64,000 nucleotides of DNA from Clostridiales bacterium (GTDB lineage: Bacteria > Bacillota > Clostridia > Christensenellales > Borkfalkiaceae), in contig SVIF01000001.1 of NCBI GenBank assembly GCA_015069615.1, positions 1 through 64,000 on the forward strand, read 5' to 3'. A program made the position numbers and the translations under genes. Of this stretch, positions 49,362 to 59,257 are shown one piece after another. Under the pieces are notes generated by a model. The model was not told the DNA's origin. It saw only the letters and a program-made list of their open reading frames with translations, and ran no database searches. Each line of letters starts with the position of its first letter. Position 1 is the stretch's first letter.

Positions 49362-50351
49362 TTAAAAATCCAAAGCGGTTGAAATAGACTCCGTTTTATC
49401 CTCAAAATCCACTTCTTTGGCTAAGGTTAAAAGTTCTTGTTTCGTAACCGCGCGGAAAAGCCGTTCGCGGATGCGCCTTGCCCCCTTTACTCCGTGAAGA
49501 TACGCGCTGAACTGCTTGCGGAAATACGCCGCGGCAAACCCTTCGGGATACACCGCGAATAAATCGTTGATTTGCTTGGTGATAAGGGGCAAAAAAGCGG
49601 GGCGTGGAACACCCGAAAAATCGCAAAACAAACGGGGATCCATCATGCCGCCGCGCGCAATCATAATGCCCGCAGCACCCGTTTCGTTCATCATTTTTTT
49701 GCCTTGTTCTACCGTAAAAATACCACCGTTGGCGATAACGGGAATTTTTACGGCGGATACCGCTGCCGCAATTTCCGCGCAGTTCGGTTCGCCCGCGTAG
49801 TACGCATCCCTAACCCTGCCGTGTACGGTAATCATTTTTGCGCCCGCGCCTTCCATACGCTTTGCAAATTCACGGGTTACGTATGCGTTTTCAGTAACGC
49901 CAATTCGCATTTTTACGGTAATGGGCTTACCGCTTTTTGATAGCGTTTGTACGATTTTTTCAGCAAGCTTAGGCTGATTTAGTAAGGCGCTCCCTTCCCC
50001 GTTTTTATATAGTTTAGGAACGGGGCATCCCATATTTACGTCGATAATATCAAATTTTTGAAGGGCAGGCAAAAGTGCCGCGCGTAACATAATCTCGGGG
50101 TCGTTGCCGAAAATTTGCGCGCACGAAGGGGTTTCGCCCGAAGTGATAGACAGCAGTTCTTCGGTTTTTTCACTGCCGTAGCAAAGCCCTTTGCAAGAAA
50201 CCATTTCTGTTACGGTAAGCCCCGCGCCAAGGCTTACCACCATAGCGCGGAAGGGCGCGTCCGTATAGCCTGCAAGGGGTGCCATAAACACGTTGTTTCG
50301 GGTAGTTACCCCACCGATATCAATCTTTTTTTGAAAGATTCCAGTATCCAT
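49362..50351 (-). CDS. dusB: tRNA-dihydrouridine synthase
   Basis: 329 aa FMN-binding TIM barrel. 'VFMAPLAGYTDAPFRAMV' (about 21-38), 'DVNMGCPVPKLYKNGEGSAL' (about 99-118, catalytic Cys), 'ITVHGRVRDAYYAG' (about 167-180) and 'ANGGIFTVE' are all present. Reduces uridines in tRNA. Its start lies 32 bp inside the MazG gene. Confidence 0.94.
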   Translation of the reverse strand: MDTGIFQKKIDIGGVTTRNNVFMAPLAGYTDAPFRAMVVSLGAGLTVTEMVSCKGLCYGSEKTEELLSITSGETPSCAQIFGNDPEIMLRAALLPALQKFDIIDVNMGCPVPKLYKNGEGSALLNQPKLAEKIVQTLSKSGKPITVKMRIGVTENAYVTREFAKRMEGAGAKMITVHGRVRDAYYAGEPNCAEIAAAVSAVKIPVIANGGIFTVEQGKKMMNETGAAGIMIARGGMMDPRLFCDFSGVPRPAFLPLITKQINDLFAVYPEGFAAAYFRKQFSAYLHGVKGARRIRERLFRAVTKQELLTLAKEVDFEDKTESISTALDF

Positions 50352-51723
50352 CGTATTCCTCTACGGATAGTTCGTTTAAGGCTTTTCCGTCCTTTTCGGC
50401 AAGCGCTGCCACTTTACGGAAGCGGTTTTGGAATTTATCCACCCCTTCCTTTAAGGCAAGTTCGGGGCTTAATCCGTAGTGCGCAACCGCGCAAGCCGCG
50501 GCAAGTAAAAAGTCCCCGCACTCTTCGCGGATTCTATCCCCGCTGGGGCTTTCGCCAAGTTCTTCTATTTCCCTAATTTCTTCTAATACCTTATCCCAAA
50601 CTTCCTTTTGAGTGGTCCAGTCAAACCCCACTTTACGGCAACGCTTTTTGGTTTTTTCCGCGCGGGTGAGTTGGGGCAGCCCCGCGGCAAAGCGGAACAT
50701 TTCGTCCACCGCCTTTTCCCCGTGTTCAATTTTCTTGTTTTTGTTCCACACGGCAAGTGCTTCTTCCTTAGAAGCCGCCTTATCTTCCCCAAACACGTGC
50801 GAATGACGGAAAATGAGTTTTTTGCAAAGGCGGGTGGTTACGTCGTCCACCGTAAATTCCCCTTCTTCGGTGCCGATTTGCGCGTGGAAGGCGGCTTGCA
50901 GTAGTACGTCCCCCGTTTCTTCTTCCATATTGTCTACGTCCCGATTATCAATCGCGTCAATCAGTTCGTAGCATTCTTCAATTAAATCCCCGCGAATACT
51001 TTCGTGCGTTTGCACGCGGTCCCACGGGCAACCGTTTTCCCCGCGAAGCAGGGTTAATATGTACGTTAAGTCGTAAAAATCGTAGCGGTCTTTTTGGAAA
51101 AAATCCACCCTGTTTACGAAAACGACTGCCCCCGTTGGGGGAATTTTTTGGCGGTCTAATTCATACAGTGGAATCTGCTTTTTTTTGCCGTTGGCGTAAT
51201 AGGTAACTGTAATTTCTTCCCCAAAACGGGAAGAAAGCAACAGTTTTACTTCGCTTGCCAAAAACCCGTCGTCAATATCGTAAACCGCCAAGGGGGTGAT
51301 ATAGCGTTCGCTTTCACTTAAATCGTACGCCGAAACCGTTTGATAGGAAAGCGTTTCGTCTGGCGTAAAAACTGCGCACGCCTTACTTACGCCGTATTCC
51401 GCATTGACAGATCTATGGCGTTTTAGAATATACTGCGCGGCGCGGTCCTCCCTTAAGCACCCATCCACCAAGTAGCAAACCGATTGTGTTTTTGCAGCGG
51501 CAAGTACTTCCTTTGCAATATTTTTATACAGCGTATCAAAGTTGCGGCTTTTTAAGTACACCGCGGTAAGCGTTTCGTACGCCACGCCTTGTTCCTTTAA
51601 AAAACGAACGATATGGGGTGTTTCCGCGCGAACATACACCTTTTGTGCAGTACGAATAGCCGAAAACGCAGAAAGGGTGCAATCCCCTTCCTTATTCCCC
51701 ATACCGATAAGCGTTAAATTCAT
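50320..51723 (-). CDS. YabN-type fusion: tetrapyrrole methylase plus MazG pyrophosphohydrolase
   Basis: 467 aa. N-terminal TP-methylase fold (about 1-215; 'LIGMGNKEGDCTLSAFSAIR', 'YVRAETPHIVRFLKEQGV'). It is followed by a MazG domain (about 230-460) starting 'LRGENGCPWDRVQTHESIRG' then 'DLIEECYELIDAID' and 'EEETGDVLLQAAFHAQIG', with metal Glu residues. A second partial MazG copy ('EECGDFLLAAACAV') follows as in YabN. MazG hydrolyses non-canonical NTPs. In Bacillus yabN sits next to spoVT-yabM as here (flippase and spoVT directly upstream). Confidence 0.92.
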   Translation of the reverse strand: MNLTLIGMGNKEGDCTLSAFSAIRTAQKVYVRAETPHIVRFLKEQGVAYETLTAVYLKSRNFDTLYKNIAKEVLAAAKTQSVCYLVDGCLREDRAAQYILKRHRSVNAEYGVSKACAVFTPDETLSYQTVSAYDLSESERYITPLAVYDIDDGFLASEVKLLLSSRFGEEITVTYYANGKKKQIPLYELDRQKIPPTGAVVFVNRVDFFQKDRYDFYDLTYILTLLRGENGCPWDRVQTHESIRGDLIEECYELIDAIDNRDVDNMEEETGDVLLQAAFHAQIGTEEGEFTVDDVTTRLCKKLIFRHSHVFGEDKAASKEEALAVWNKNKKIEHGEKAVDEMFRFAAGLPQLTRAEKTKKRCRKVGFDWTTQKEVWDKVLEEIREIEELGESPSGDRIREECGDFLLAAACAVAHYGLSPELALKEGVDKFQNRFRKVAALAEKDGKALNELSVEEYDGYWNLSKKD

Positions 51724-51725
51724 AG

Positions 51726-53237
51726 CTACAATCTCCTTTTTCGGATACGAACGAAATATAATGCAACACCCAGCCCTATAAGGTACACGGTTAGCATGAT
51801 TCCGCCCCCGCTGAAGATGCGAAGAAGGGGCCCGCCCACCCCGGCTTTACGCCCAAGGATACCCGCCAAAAGGGTAAAAGCAATTAAAGGAAAAATTAGA
51901 AATTTTTCTTTTGCGTGTTCGTTTGCTTTTCTAGTATACAACAAATTTAGAAAAGTTGCAATAGAATCCCCGAAAATTCCTGAAATTGCTAAAGAAATTA
52001 TACCGTACCCTAGGTAAAGGAGTAAAAAGGAAAGAATTAAATTGACCGCGCAACCTATCGCATAGTTTTTGGCAGAACGTACCGCTCTTCCGCTACCGAT
52101 TAAAACCGCACTTGCCGTTTGCCCTACCGACAACATGAAAATAGAGATAGAAGAAACCCCAAGTAATTGTGCGCCAAGCACCCGTTCGCCGGCGGTTAAG
52201 GCGGGGAATAACACCGCAATAATTTCCCTACGAAATAGATATGTTGCAACGGTAGCGGGCAAGGCAAGAAGTAAAGTGTATAAATAGGCTGTGGATTCCG
52301 CCCTTTTCCCTTTGGGAAAAGAATTGCCACTTTCTTCGCTTTTTTGCCGTTTGCTGATTAAGGGAATTAACGCAACTGCAATCCCGTAACAAAGGGCCAC
52401 TGGCATGGCGGTAACCGCCGTAACTCCCCCAAAAAACAACCCGTACTGGCGGGTTGCAAACGGAGTGGTTCTAGATAAAAGCGGTATGGTAAAAAAGCCG
52501 ATAATCACACCCGTCAAGGGGGGTAAAATACCGATCAGCGTCATGGGAAACACCTGTTTCACCACCCGCTTAAAAAGCGCGCGCTTTTCCCCTTCCACAA
52601 AAGATATTTTGTTTTGCGGTTTCCCCTTGCGGTATTTTGCGTATAAATAAAAATATGCAAGCAATTCGCTAACCGTAACCCCCAAACACGCCCCGCCCGC
52701 CGCCAACGGAATATTAGGAAGCAGGGCGCTTGCAAACAGCAAACCAAACAACAGTTTTGCGGTTTGCTCTACGATTTGGGATAAAACGGTGGGTAACATG
52801 TTTCCCTTACCTTGAAAGTATCCGCGATACACCGAAAACGCAGTTACAAAAAAGATAGAAGGGGATAAAAATAGGTAAGCATAACTTGCGTTTTTATTCC
52901 CTTGTAACCGCGCAAGCGGAAGGGAAAATAGCGCAACGGCAAGCGAAAAAACACCCCCGAAAAGGCGTAATCCTTTGGTGGCAATTAGCAGTTTTTCCCC
53001 TTCTTCTTCCCCACTTTCGGCAATCAGTTTAGAAAGCGCGGAAGGAACGCTTGCCCCAGACAAGGTTAAGAGCATTGCGTAAACGGGAAACACCATCTGA
53101 TAAAGCCCTAACCCGTAACCGCCAAGCAGATTACCCAAAGGGATGCGGTAAACTGCCCCGAGTAGTTTGGCAAGAAAGCCCCCAACAGCCACCACCAAAG
53201 CGTTTTTTACAAGTAAGGCGTTTTCTTTGTTTTTCAA
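51726..53237 (-). CDS. MOP-family lipid/polysaccharide flippase (SpoVB/YabM-like)
   Basis: 503 aa, about 14 transmembrane segments. N-terminal 'GGFLAKLLGAVYRIPLGNLL' then 'GGYGLGLYQMVFPVYAM' (about 18-54) is diagnostic of the SpoVB/YabM/MurJ-like group. Translocates lipid-linked cell-wall precursors. Lies between spoVT and the MazG fusion, the gene order spoVT-yabM-yabN of Bacillus. Confidence 0.92.
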   Translation of the reverse strand: MKNKENALLVKNALVVAVGGFLAKLLGAVYRIPLGNLLGGYGLGLYQMVFPVYAMLLTLSGASVPSALSKLIAESGEEEGEKLLIATKGLRLFGGVFSLAVALFSLPLARLQGNKNASYAYLFLSPSIFFVTAFSVYRGYFQGKGNMLPTVLSQIVEQTAKLLFGLLFASALLPNIPLAAGGACLGVTVSELLAYFYLYAKYRKGKPQNKISFVEGEKRALFKRVVKQVFPMTLIGILPPLTGVIIGFFTIPLLSRTTPFATRQYGLFFGGVTAVTAMPVALCYGIAVALIPLISKRQKSEESGNSFPKGKRAESTAYLYTLLLALPATVATYLFRREIIAVLFPALTAGERVLGAQLLGVSSISIFMLSVGQTASAVLIGSGRAVRSAKNYAIGCAVNLILSFLLLYLGYGIISLAISGIFGDSIATFLNLLYTRKANEHAKEKFLIFPLIAFTLLAGILGRKAGVGGPLLRIFSGGGIMLTVYLIGLGVALYFVRIRKRRL

Positions 53238-53783
53238 TTAGGAAAAGCGTTTACTTAAATACGCCGCCGCGCATTTAGCCGCGTATACTTCACGTTCGCC
53301 AAACGCATCCCCTTCCTTTGACGAAAGCAAACACACCGCGCCCAGCAAATCCCCGTTCGCTATCACAGGTACGATAACTTGTGCTTCGGTTTTTACCACC
53401 GCGTGCCGAAAAAGGGGTATGATAACTTCCCCTGCCCTTCTTGCCGCGCGTTTTACGGTACGTTGGTTTAAAAGGGTGCTAAGTTCTTCACTTGCACATT
53501 CGCCCACGTATTCTTTCGCACCCTTTCCCGAAGCGGCAAGCACACCTTCGTTATCAAAGACAAGCGCAAGGCATTCACCCACTTCCGCAAGTGCTTCGGT
53601 AATTGCGGTGGATTCCGCGGGCATGCCCCCCAAAGGGGAATATTTACGAAACAAAACTTCTTCCTTATCCGTATAAATTTCTAAAGGGTCCCCTTCTTTA
53701 ATGCGCAAAGTTTTTCGGATTTCCTTGGGGATAACCACCCTACCAAGCTCGTCAATTCTTCTTACAATTCCCGTTGCTTTCAT
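53238..53783 (-). CDS. spoVT: AbrB-type transition regulator SpoVT
   Basis: 181 aa. N-terminal swapped-hairpin AbrB domain 'MKATGIVRRIDELGRVVIPK' then 'EIRKTLRIKEGDPLEIY' (1-37), followed by a GAF-like C-terminal domain (about 55-180). In Bacillus SpoVT controls forespore genes, so an endospore-forming ancestry is likely. One base ahead of the flippase gene. The leader has a TTAGGC/GCCTAA hairpin. Confidence 0.93.
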   Translation of the reverse strand: MKATGIVRRIDELGRVVIPKEIRKTLRIKEGDPLEIYTDKEEVLFRKYSPLGGMPAESTAITEALAEVGECLALVFDNEGVLAASGKGAKEYVGECASEELSTLLNQRTVKRAARRAGEVIIPLFRHAVVKTEAQVIVPVIANGDLLGAVCLLSSKEGDAFGEREVYAAKCAAAYLSKRFS

Positions 53784-53865
53784 GTCTTTCTCCTTTCTTA
53801 GGCTATGTAAAAGCCTAATACTATTTTGGCGAAAGCAAAGCGGTTTATACTTTCAAAAAAAGAAA

Positions 53866-53905
53866 AACCCACCCGTTTCAAAAAAGAAAGGGTGGGGGTT
53901 TCGTG
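53866..53905 (-). terminator. terminator after efp
   Basis: On the minus strand an AACCCCCACCC arm pairs with GGGTGGGTT and is followed by TTTCTTTTTTT. It ends the peptidase-efp transcript. Confidence 0.8.
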
Positions 53906-53931
53906 TGAAATGTAACAAAAACTGGTTGCTA

Positions 53932-54489
53932 TTATTTTACGCGTTCCATATATTCGCCCGTACGGGTATCAATACGGATGGTTTCACCTTCGTTTACGAA
54001 GATGGGAACTTGTACGGTTGCGCCCGTTTCCAAAACTGCCGCTTTGGTTACGTTGGTTGCAGTATCACCGCGAACGCCGGGTTCAGCCGAAACAATTTTC
54101 AATTCCACGAAGTTTTCACATTCTACCGAGAACGCGTTGCCCTTGTAGAAACGAACGGTTACGGGATCGTTTTCCTTGATGTACATAAGTGCATCTTCCA
54201 CTTGGTCGTGGTTTAAGGGGGTAAGGTTGAATTCTTCGTCCATGAAGTAGTACAGTTCGCCATCATTGTAAGAATAGGTCATTCTCTTGGTTTCAATGTG
54301 CGCGTTTTCTACCTTTTCGTTGGGGTTGAAGGTTCTTTCCAAAGCGGAGCCCGTGATGATGTTTTTCAGTCTGGTACGAACAAACGCCGAGCCTTTGCCG
54401 GGTTTAACGTGCTGAAATTCCACGATTACGTAGATGTTTCCTTCATATTCAATGGTGGTGCCTTTTCTGAATTCGCCTGCAGAAATCAT
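53932..54489 (-). CDS. efp: elongation factor P
   Basis: 185 aa, three-domain length. '[20 protein letters not shown]' (about 22-41) has the loop Lys modified in other species; '[16 protein letters not shown]' and C-terminal '[18 protein letters not shown]' complete it. Relieves stalling at polyproline. No modification enzyme (EpmA, or the Bacillus YmfI-type) is nearby. 32 bp after the Xaa-Pro peptidase. Confidence 0.96.
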   Translation of the reverse strand: MISAGEFRKGTTIEYEGNIYVIVEFQHVKPGKGSAFVRTRLKNIITGSALERTFNPNEKVENAHIETKRMTYSYNDGELYYFMDEEFNLTPLNHDQVEDALMYIKENDPVTVRFYKGNAFSVECENFVELKIVSAEPGVRGDTATNVTKAAVLETGATVQVPIFVNEGETIRIDTRTGEYMERVK

Positions 54490-54521
54490 AATTTTCTCCT
54501 TAAAAATTTTCTTTACGTTAT

Positions 54522-55586
54522 TTATTTATCCGCTTGCGGTGTGATTACCGTAAGCTTTAGATCCGTTTTCATAAAGGTGTGATACACGCCTTTTTCTAAG
54601 TATGCGGTGTTTTCAATACGAATACCGAATTTACCTGCGAAATATACGCCTGGCTCGTTAGAAAAGACCATGCCGTCCGAAAGCGTTTCCTGTGAAGATG
54701 GGGAAAGGCGGGGGTACTCGTGAATATTTACGCCGATTCCGTGGCCAAGGGAGTGAGTGAACGCTTCCCCGTAGCCTTGCGAAGCCAAAAAGCTGCGCGC
54801 AATTAAATCTGCATCTTTGCCATGCGTTCCGCTTGTTAAGGTGCTTGCAACTAAGTTATGCGCACCCAGCACCGCGTTGTATGCGGCAATAAATTCGGCG
54901 GTGGGCGTTCCATAAAACACAGTGCGCGTGATATCCGAAGCGTAGCCTTGGTACAGCGCGCCGAAATCCATTAAAACGGGTTCGTTTTCTTTTAACGTTC
55001 TTTCCCCCGGTACGTGGTGGGGAACAGCGGAATTTTCACCGAAAGCAACTATCGTGGAAAAGGAAGTCCCTTCCGCGCCCAGCATTTGCATTTCGTAATC
55101 TAAGCGCGCCGCCAAATTTCGTTCTGTAATGCCTGCGGTGATTTGAGGAAGGATGTTTTGGTATGCGCCTTCCGCAATTTCACATGCCTTTTTGATATAC
55201 GAAAGTTCTTTTTCGGTTTTTACCATAGAAAGGGCGTAAACGCCGTTATCTACCGCAACGAACTCTTTTTTTAAGCTTTGTAAATCTTGATAATCCTGAA
55301 CGGTTGTCCGTTCGGCTTGAAAGCCCACGCGCTTTGCGTTTTTTAGCAAGTTTTCCAACGTGGGATATAAGGTTTGCCCGTTTACCGTTAGCACGGTAAC
55401 TTCCCCTTCCGTTTGCTTTTTTGCGCCTTCCGCATACCTTGCGTCCGTCAACAAAAAAGTTTCGCTTGGGGTGAGCAACGCGTATCCGAACGAGCTTTTG
55501 AATCGCGTGAAATACCACATCGTGTTTTCATCCGCGGTTAAAAACGCGTCTATCTTTTGCTTTGCCAAAAAATCCGTATAGCGCAT
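54522..55586 (-). CDS. Xaa-Pro peptidase (M24 family)
   Basis: 354 aa. Creatinase-like N-domain (1-120) and pita-bread domain with metal ligands in '[20 protein letters not shown]' (about 200-219, both Asp), '[14 protein letters not shown]' (about 281-294), 'FSNEPGVYF' and '[10 protein letters not shown]'. Removes the residue before proline. The pair peptidase-efp is conserved in Bacillota. Own promoter upstream. Confidence 0.94.
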   Translation of the reverse strand: MRYTDFLAKQKIDAFLTADENTMWYFTRFKSSFGYALLTPSETFLLTDARYAEGAKKQTEGEVTVLTVNGQTLYPTLENLLKNAKRVGFQAERTTVQDYQDLQSLKKEFVAVDNGVYALSMVKTEKELSYIKKACEIAEGAYQNILPQITAGITERNLAARLDYEMQMLGAEGTSFSTIVAFGENSAVPHHVPGERTLKENEPVLMDFGALYQGYASDITRTVFYGTPTAEFIAAYNAVLGAHNLVASTLTSGTHGKDADLIARSFLASQGYGEAFTHSLGHGIGVNIHEYPRLSPSSQETLSDGMVFSNEPGVYFAGKFGIRIENTAYLEKGVYHTFMKTDLKLTVITPQADK

Positions 55587-55617
55587 AGTTACCCTTATAT
55601 TTTCGGTTTCTTTCCCT

Positions 55618-55647
55618 ATTTTACCACATTTTGTATACGGTTGTCAA
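55618..55647 (-). promoter_or_regulatory. promoter of the peptidase-efp operon
   Basis: Minus strand: TTGACA (55642-55647), 18-bp spacer, TAAAAT (55618-55623). It overlaps the stop codon of the endonuclease IV gene. Confidence 0.8.
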
Positions 55648-56489
55648 TTACCCGCATAGATATCTTGCATAATTTTTGCTTCTTCCGCCTGTTTTCCATC
55701 CGATTCGGATATGATTACGGGGGTTAAGCCGTGCGTTTTTAGCGCTTGCGCTAAGGGGGCGAATTCGGGGCCGTAAGTTTCGTCCTCAAAAGTAAGGTGC
55801 TTAATTTCCCCTTTTGCCCCGTACATAATTTTACTGAAATGTACGTGGAAGTTTTGCACGCGGTCTTTTCCAAGCCCGTCAATTAAAGCTTGCAATATGC
55901 GGGAAAAATCTTCGGCGGTTTTCAGCGAACCTTGCTGACGCGCGTTGACGTGGCCGAAGTCCACGCAAGGCACGAATAAGTTACTGATTTGGCAAAATTC
56001 AATAATTTCTTCTACCGTACCGATTTGCCCAAGTTTCCCCATAGTTTCGGGGCAAAAAATAACGTCGTCTATTCCCGTTTCCGTAGCGATTTCCACGAAT
56101 TTAGAAAGGTTTTCCTTGGTTCTGTTTACCGCTTCTTCACGGGTGGCTTTGCCTTGGGTGGCGGGATGAAATATTACGCGGTTTGCCCCCATCGCCTTTG
56201 CCGCTTGGGCGGACGCGATTAAGTACCCAAAGGATTTTTGCACCATTTCGGGATCGGGATTTGCAAAGTTGATATAATAGGGCGCGTGCACGCTAAACGC
56301 GATATCATAGGGCGCGAACGCTTCCTTTAAGGACTGCGCCTTTTCAGGGGTAATTCTAACCCCTTTACCAAACGAATATTCGTAAGCGGTAAGTCCCATA
56401 TCCGAAATATACTTTGCCGCTTGTTCGGTTTTTTTGTTTCCGCGTTCGTAGAACGCGAGTTCGTTGCCGCTGGGGCCGAAACGTATCAT
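55644..56489 (-). CDS. nfo: endonuclease IV
   Basis: 281 aa AP-endonuclease TIM barrel. 'FSVHAPYYINFANPDPE' (about 65-81), 'NRVIFHPATQGKATREEAVN' (about 98-117, Zn His), 'FCPETMGKLGQIGTVEEI' (Zn Glu), 'PCVDFGHVNARQQG' and 'NFHVHFSK' are standard, with final 'ISES'. Cleaves abasic sites with three Zn ions. ATGA overlap with ribF. Confidence 0.93.
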   Translation of the reverse strand: MIRFGPSGNELAFYERGNKKTEQAAKYISDMGLTAYEYSFGKGVRITPEKAQSLKEAFAPYDIAFSVHAPYYINFANPDPEMVQKSFGYLIASAQAAKAMGANRVIFHPATQGKATREEAVNRTKENLSKFVEIATETGIDDVIFCPETMGKLGQIGTVEEIIEFCQISNLFVPCVDFGHVNARQQGSLKTAEDFSRILQALIDGLGKDRVQNFHVHFSKIMYGAKGEIKHLTFEDETYGPEFAPLAQALKTHGLTPVIISESDGKQAEEAKIMQDIYAGN

Positions 56490-57406
56490 TGTTCTATCTC
56501 CAAAACACGCGCTTTTACCCCTTCCAAAGCATGGGTTTGCGCCGTGATTTTATCCTGATCAATTTGTTTTTTCAGTTCTTCTACCGAAGAAAAAGTTTTA
56601 ATTTCGCGCAAGAAATCTATAAAATATACGCGCAAATTTTTGCCGTATAAATCCCCCGAAAACCCTTGAATATACGTTTCAATTAAGGTTTTTTCACACC
56701 CAAAGGTGGGGGCGGTGCCCACGTTGGTTATCGCCGGATAAAAACTGCCGTTTATCACGCATGCGGTGGCGTAAACCCCGGGTTTTAAAAAGGTTTGTTC
56801 ACTTACCGAAAGGTTTGCGGTGGGAAAACCCATGGTTCTGCCCACGTGCCTGCCTTCCATTACCTTTCCCATAACCGAATAAGGCCGGCCAAGCAAGGTA
56901 TTTGCCGTACGAATTTCCCCGTTTAATAGGATTTTTTTTATTCTACCCGTGGAAATCTTTTCCCCGCCGTAAAGCACGTCGGGCAAAACATCTACCGCGA
57001 TTCCGCGCGCTTTGGCAAATTTGTTTAAGTGGGTTACGTTCCACGCTGCGTTTTTGCCGTAGCGATAATCTTCCCCAATGATAAAGGCGCGGGCAGAATG
57101 GTTGTTTACAAGGATATTTAAAAATTCTTCCCCCGAAAGGGATTGCAGCTTCTGGCTAAACGGCGCGGTGATACAAGACGAAACACCCGTGTTTTGTATG
57201 AAACGGAAGCGTTCTTCTTCCGCATACACGTTACCTCCCTTTACGTTACCTGTAAGGGTGAAACACGCGGGGATAATTCCCATACGGCTTGCCAAAGAAA
57301 GGGTATGCGAAAAGACGGCGAGATGTCCTTGGTGCATGCTATCAAATAGCCCAAGGCATATCGCCTTTTCCCCGTTACTTTTTTCGTTTAGCCGTAAAAT
57401 TTCCAT
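56486..57406 (-). CDS. ribF: bifunctional riboflavin kinase/FAD synthetase
   Basis: 306 aa. N-terminal FAD synthetase with 'CLGLFDSMHQGHLAVFSHTL' (about 17-36) and 'FIIGEDYRYGKNAAWNV'; C-terminal kinase with 'GRPYSVMGKVMEGRHVGRTM' then 'GFPTANL' (about 175-201). Makes FMN and FAD. Follows truB as in many Bacillota. Confidence 0.95.
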   Translation of the reverse strand: MEILRLNEKSNGEKAICLGLFDSMHQGHLAVFSHTLSLASRMGIIPACFTLTGNVKGGNVYAEEERFRFIQNTGVSSCITAPFSQKLQSLSGEEFLNILVNNHSARAFIIGEDYRYGKNAAWNVTHLNKFAKARGIAVDVLPDVLYGGEKISTGRIKKILLNGEIRTANTLLGRPYSVMGKVMEGRHVGRTMGFPTANLSVSEQTFLKPGVYATACVINGSFYPAITNVGTAPTFGCEKTLIETYIQGFSGDLYGKNLRVYFIDFLREIKTFSSVEELKKQIDQDKITAQTHALEGVKARVLEIEQ

Positions 57407-57446
57407 ATCTTTTTCGTCCGTTTTCTTCTCTATGAGAAGAAAGAGT

Positions 57447-58301
57447 TTATTCGTCTTCCCTTAAATAGGCTTTAATTTTTAATTTGGTTTGGGTAATTTC
57501 CCCCACCCCTAAAATGCGATCTTCCCCAAAAACCGTATAAATCCCGTCCCCGTAGGGAAGGTTTACGGGAAGCCCGTCAATCACCCTTTTGGTGAATTTT
57601 GCGTTTAGCGTAATGACAGGGAAAGAAAGTGCTTTTTCGGGTGGAATCATTGCCGCTGCAATATTATTCGCAGTCAATTCTTCCATTTTTACACCGTTTT
57701 CCAAGGTGAAAACACCGCTTTGCGTACGGCAAAGGGCGGTCATTGTGGCAAGCGAACCCGTTTCGTAACCGATATCCCGAATGAGCGAGCGAATATACGT
57801 TCCACCCCCGCAAACAATGCGAATGCGGTGCTTATTTTCTTCCGTTTGCCCTAAATAGCTAATATCTTCAATATGTACGGTTTTTGCCGCTAAGGTAAAT
57901 TCTACCCCCTTTCTTGCAAGCGCGTAACCACGTTTTCCGTTGACGAAGCACGCCGAATATGCGGGGGGAACTTGGGAAATATCCCCGATAAATTTGGGAA
58001 TTGCCGAAAGTAAGGCTTCTTTGCCGGGTATTGTTTCGGTGGTTTTTACTATCTGCCCCGTGGCGTCTAACGTATCCCGTTCTTCCCCAAACATCAATTC
58101 CGCTTCGTACACCTTTTGCTTTTCGGTTAAAAAGGGGAATAAGCGGGTGGCTTTACCCACGGCAATGGGAAGAACGCCCGAAGCCATAGGGTCTAACGTG
58201 CCCATATGCCCCGTAGCAAGCCCCGTGATACGGCGAACCGCCGATACCGCGCGGGTGGAATTGCAATTTTCGGGCTTAATTACCGAAAGAATGCCTTGCA
58301 T
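57447..58301 (-). CDS. truB: tRNA pseudouridine-55 synthase
   Basis: 284 aa. 'GHMGTLDPMASGVLPIAVGK' (about 32-51) holds the catalytic Asp; 'PPAYSACFVNGKRGYALARK' and 'CGGGTYIRSLIRDIG' follow; short PUA-like C-terminus. Isomerises U55 in tRNA. Two bp after nrnA. Confidence 0.96.
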   Translation of the reverse strand: MQGILSVIKPENCNSTRAVSAVRRITGLATGHMGTLDPMASGVLPIAVGKATRLFPFLTEKQKVYEAELMFGEERDTLDATGQIVKTTETIPGKEALLSAIPKFIGDISQVPPAYSACFVNGKRGYALARKGVEFTLAAKTVHIEDISYLGQTEENKHRIRIVCGGGTYIRSLIRDIGYETGSLATMTALCRTQSGVFTLENGVKMEELTANNIAAAMIPPEKALSFPVITLNAKFTKRVIDGLPVNLPYGDGIYTVFGEDRILGVGEITQTKLKIKAYLREDE

Positions 58302-58303
58302 AC

Positions 58304-59257
58304 TTAGTCCTCCAAATAATTCCCTGCTTGGAATACGAGTTTATCCCACACGTCTTCTTGATAGCCGTTTAGCATACAGCCCGAAGCCATAACGTGCCCA
58401 CCGCCACCGAATACGCCTGCCAAACGGTTTACGTCTGACTTGCCCTTACTGCGGAAACTAACCTTGAAGGATTTTGCCCCCACTTGCATGGTGGAAATGG
58501 CAATTTCCACCCCATCTACCGAAAGGGGGAAATCAATAAAACCTTCGGTAATATCCTGTTTCGCTTGATAGCGGTTTAACTGTTCGGTGGAAACGGAAAT
58601 CAGCGCTACCTTCCCATCGTGGAAAAAGCGCATTTGCCCCATCACTTCGGCAAACAGTTTTGCGCGCGTGGGCGACTGACTTTTGAACATTTTCCGCGCA
58701 ATGCGGTGGACTTCCCCGCCCGCGTTTACCAGTTCTCCCGCAATTTTTAGGGTGCGGTCGGTTACGTTGTTGTGAGCAAAATGCCCCGTATCCGTGGAAA
58801 TACCCATAAGCAGTGCGTTGGCAATATCCTTGGTGATTGTTACGCCTAACGCTTGCGCTAACAAGAATATCAGTTCGCAGGTGGCGGCGCAATCTTCCAC
58901 GTAAGATAGTTTGCCAAAACGGGTGTTGGAAACGTGATGGTCAATGACCACCGTATCATTTTTCGCGTTAAACAGATAAGAAAGCGCACCCAAACGGCTT
59001 TCATCCGCGCAGTCTACCGCAAGGTAGATATCGTAGGCTTTCTTACAAACCGAAGAAAAAGCGGCAATATCCCCGAATTCCCCGAATTTTGCGGGGATTT
59101 CCCCATCACAAAATAAGGAAACCTTTTTCCCTAACGCTTCTAATACCAGTTTCACCCCAAGGGCGCTACCCACGGTATCCCCATCCGGGCGAATATGACT
59201 GAAAACGGCAATAGATTTGCCGTTTTCCAGTTTTTTTGCGATTTGTTCAATATTCAC
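58304..59257 (-). CDS. nrnA: DHH-DHHA1 phosphoesterase (NrnA-like)
   Basis: 317 aa, GTG start at 59257 overlapping the rbfA stop (TAGTG); the longer frame runs through rbfA. 'VFSHIRPDGDTVGSALGVKL' (about 19-38), 'VDCADESRLG', 'VIDHHVSNTRFG' (about 108-119, DHH), 'GISTDTGHF' and C-terminal 'GGGGHVMASGCML' (about 288-300). Degrades nanoRNA and pAp. Standard rbfA-nrnA-truB order. Confidence 0.93.
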   Translation of the reverse strand: MNIEQIAKKLENGKSIAVFSHIRPDGDTVGSALGVKLVLEALGKKVSLFCDGEIPAKFGEFGDIAAFSSVCKKAYDIYLAVDCADESRLGALSYLFNAKNDTVVIDHHVSNTRFGKLSYVEDCAATCELIFLLAQALGVTITKDIANALLMGISTDTGHFAHNNVTDRTLKIAGELVNAGGEVHRIARKMFKSQSPTRAKLFAEVMGQMRFFHDGKVALISVSTEQLNRYQAKQDITEGFIDFPLSVDGVEIAISTMQVGAKSFKVSFRSKGKSDVNRLAGVFGGGGHVMASGCMLNGYQEDVWDKLVFQAGNYLED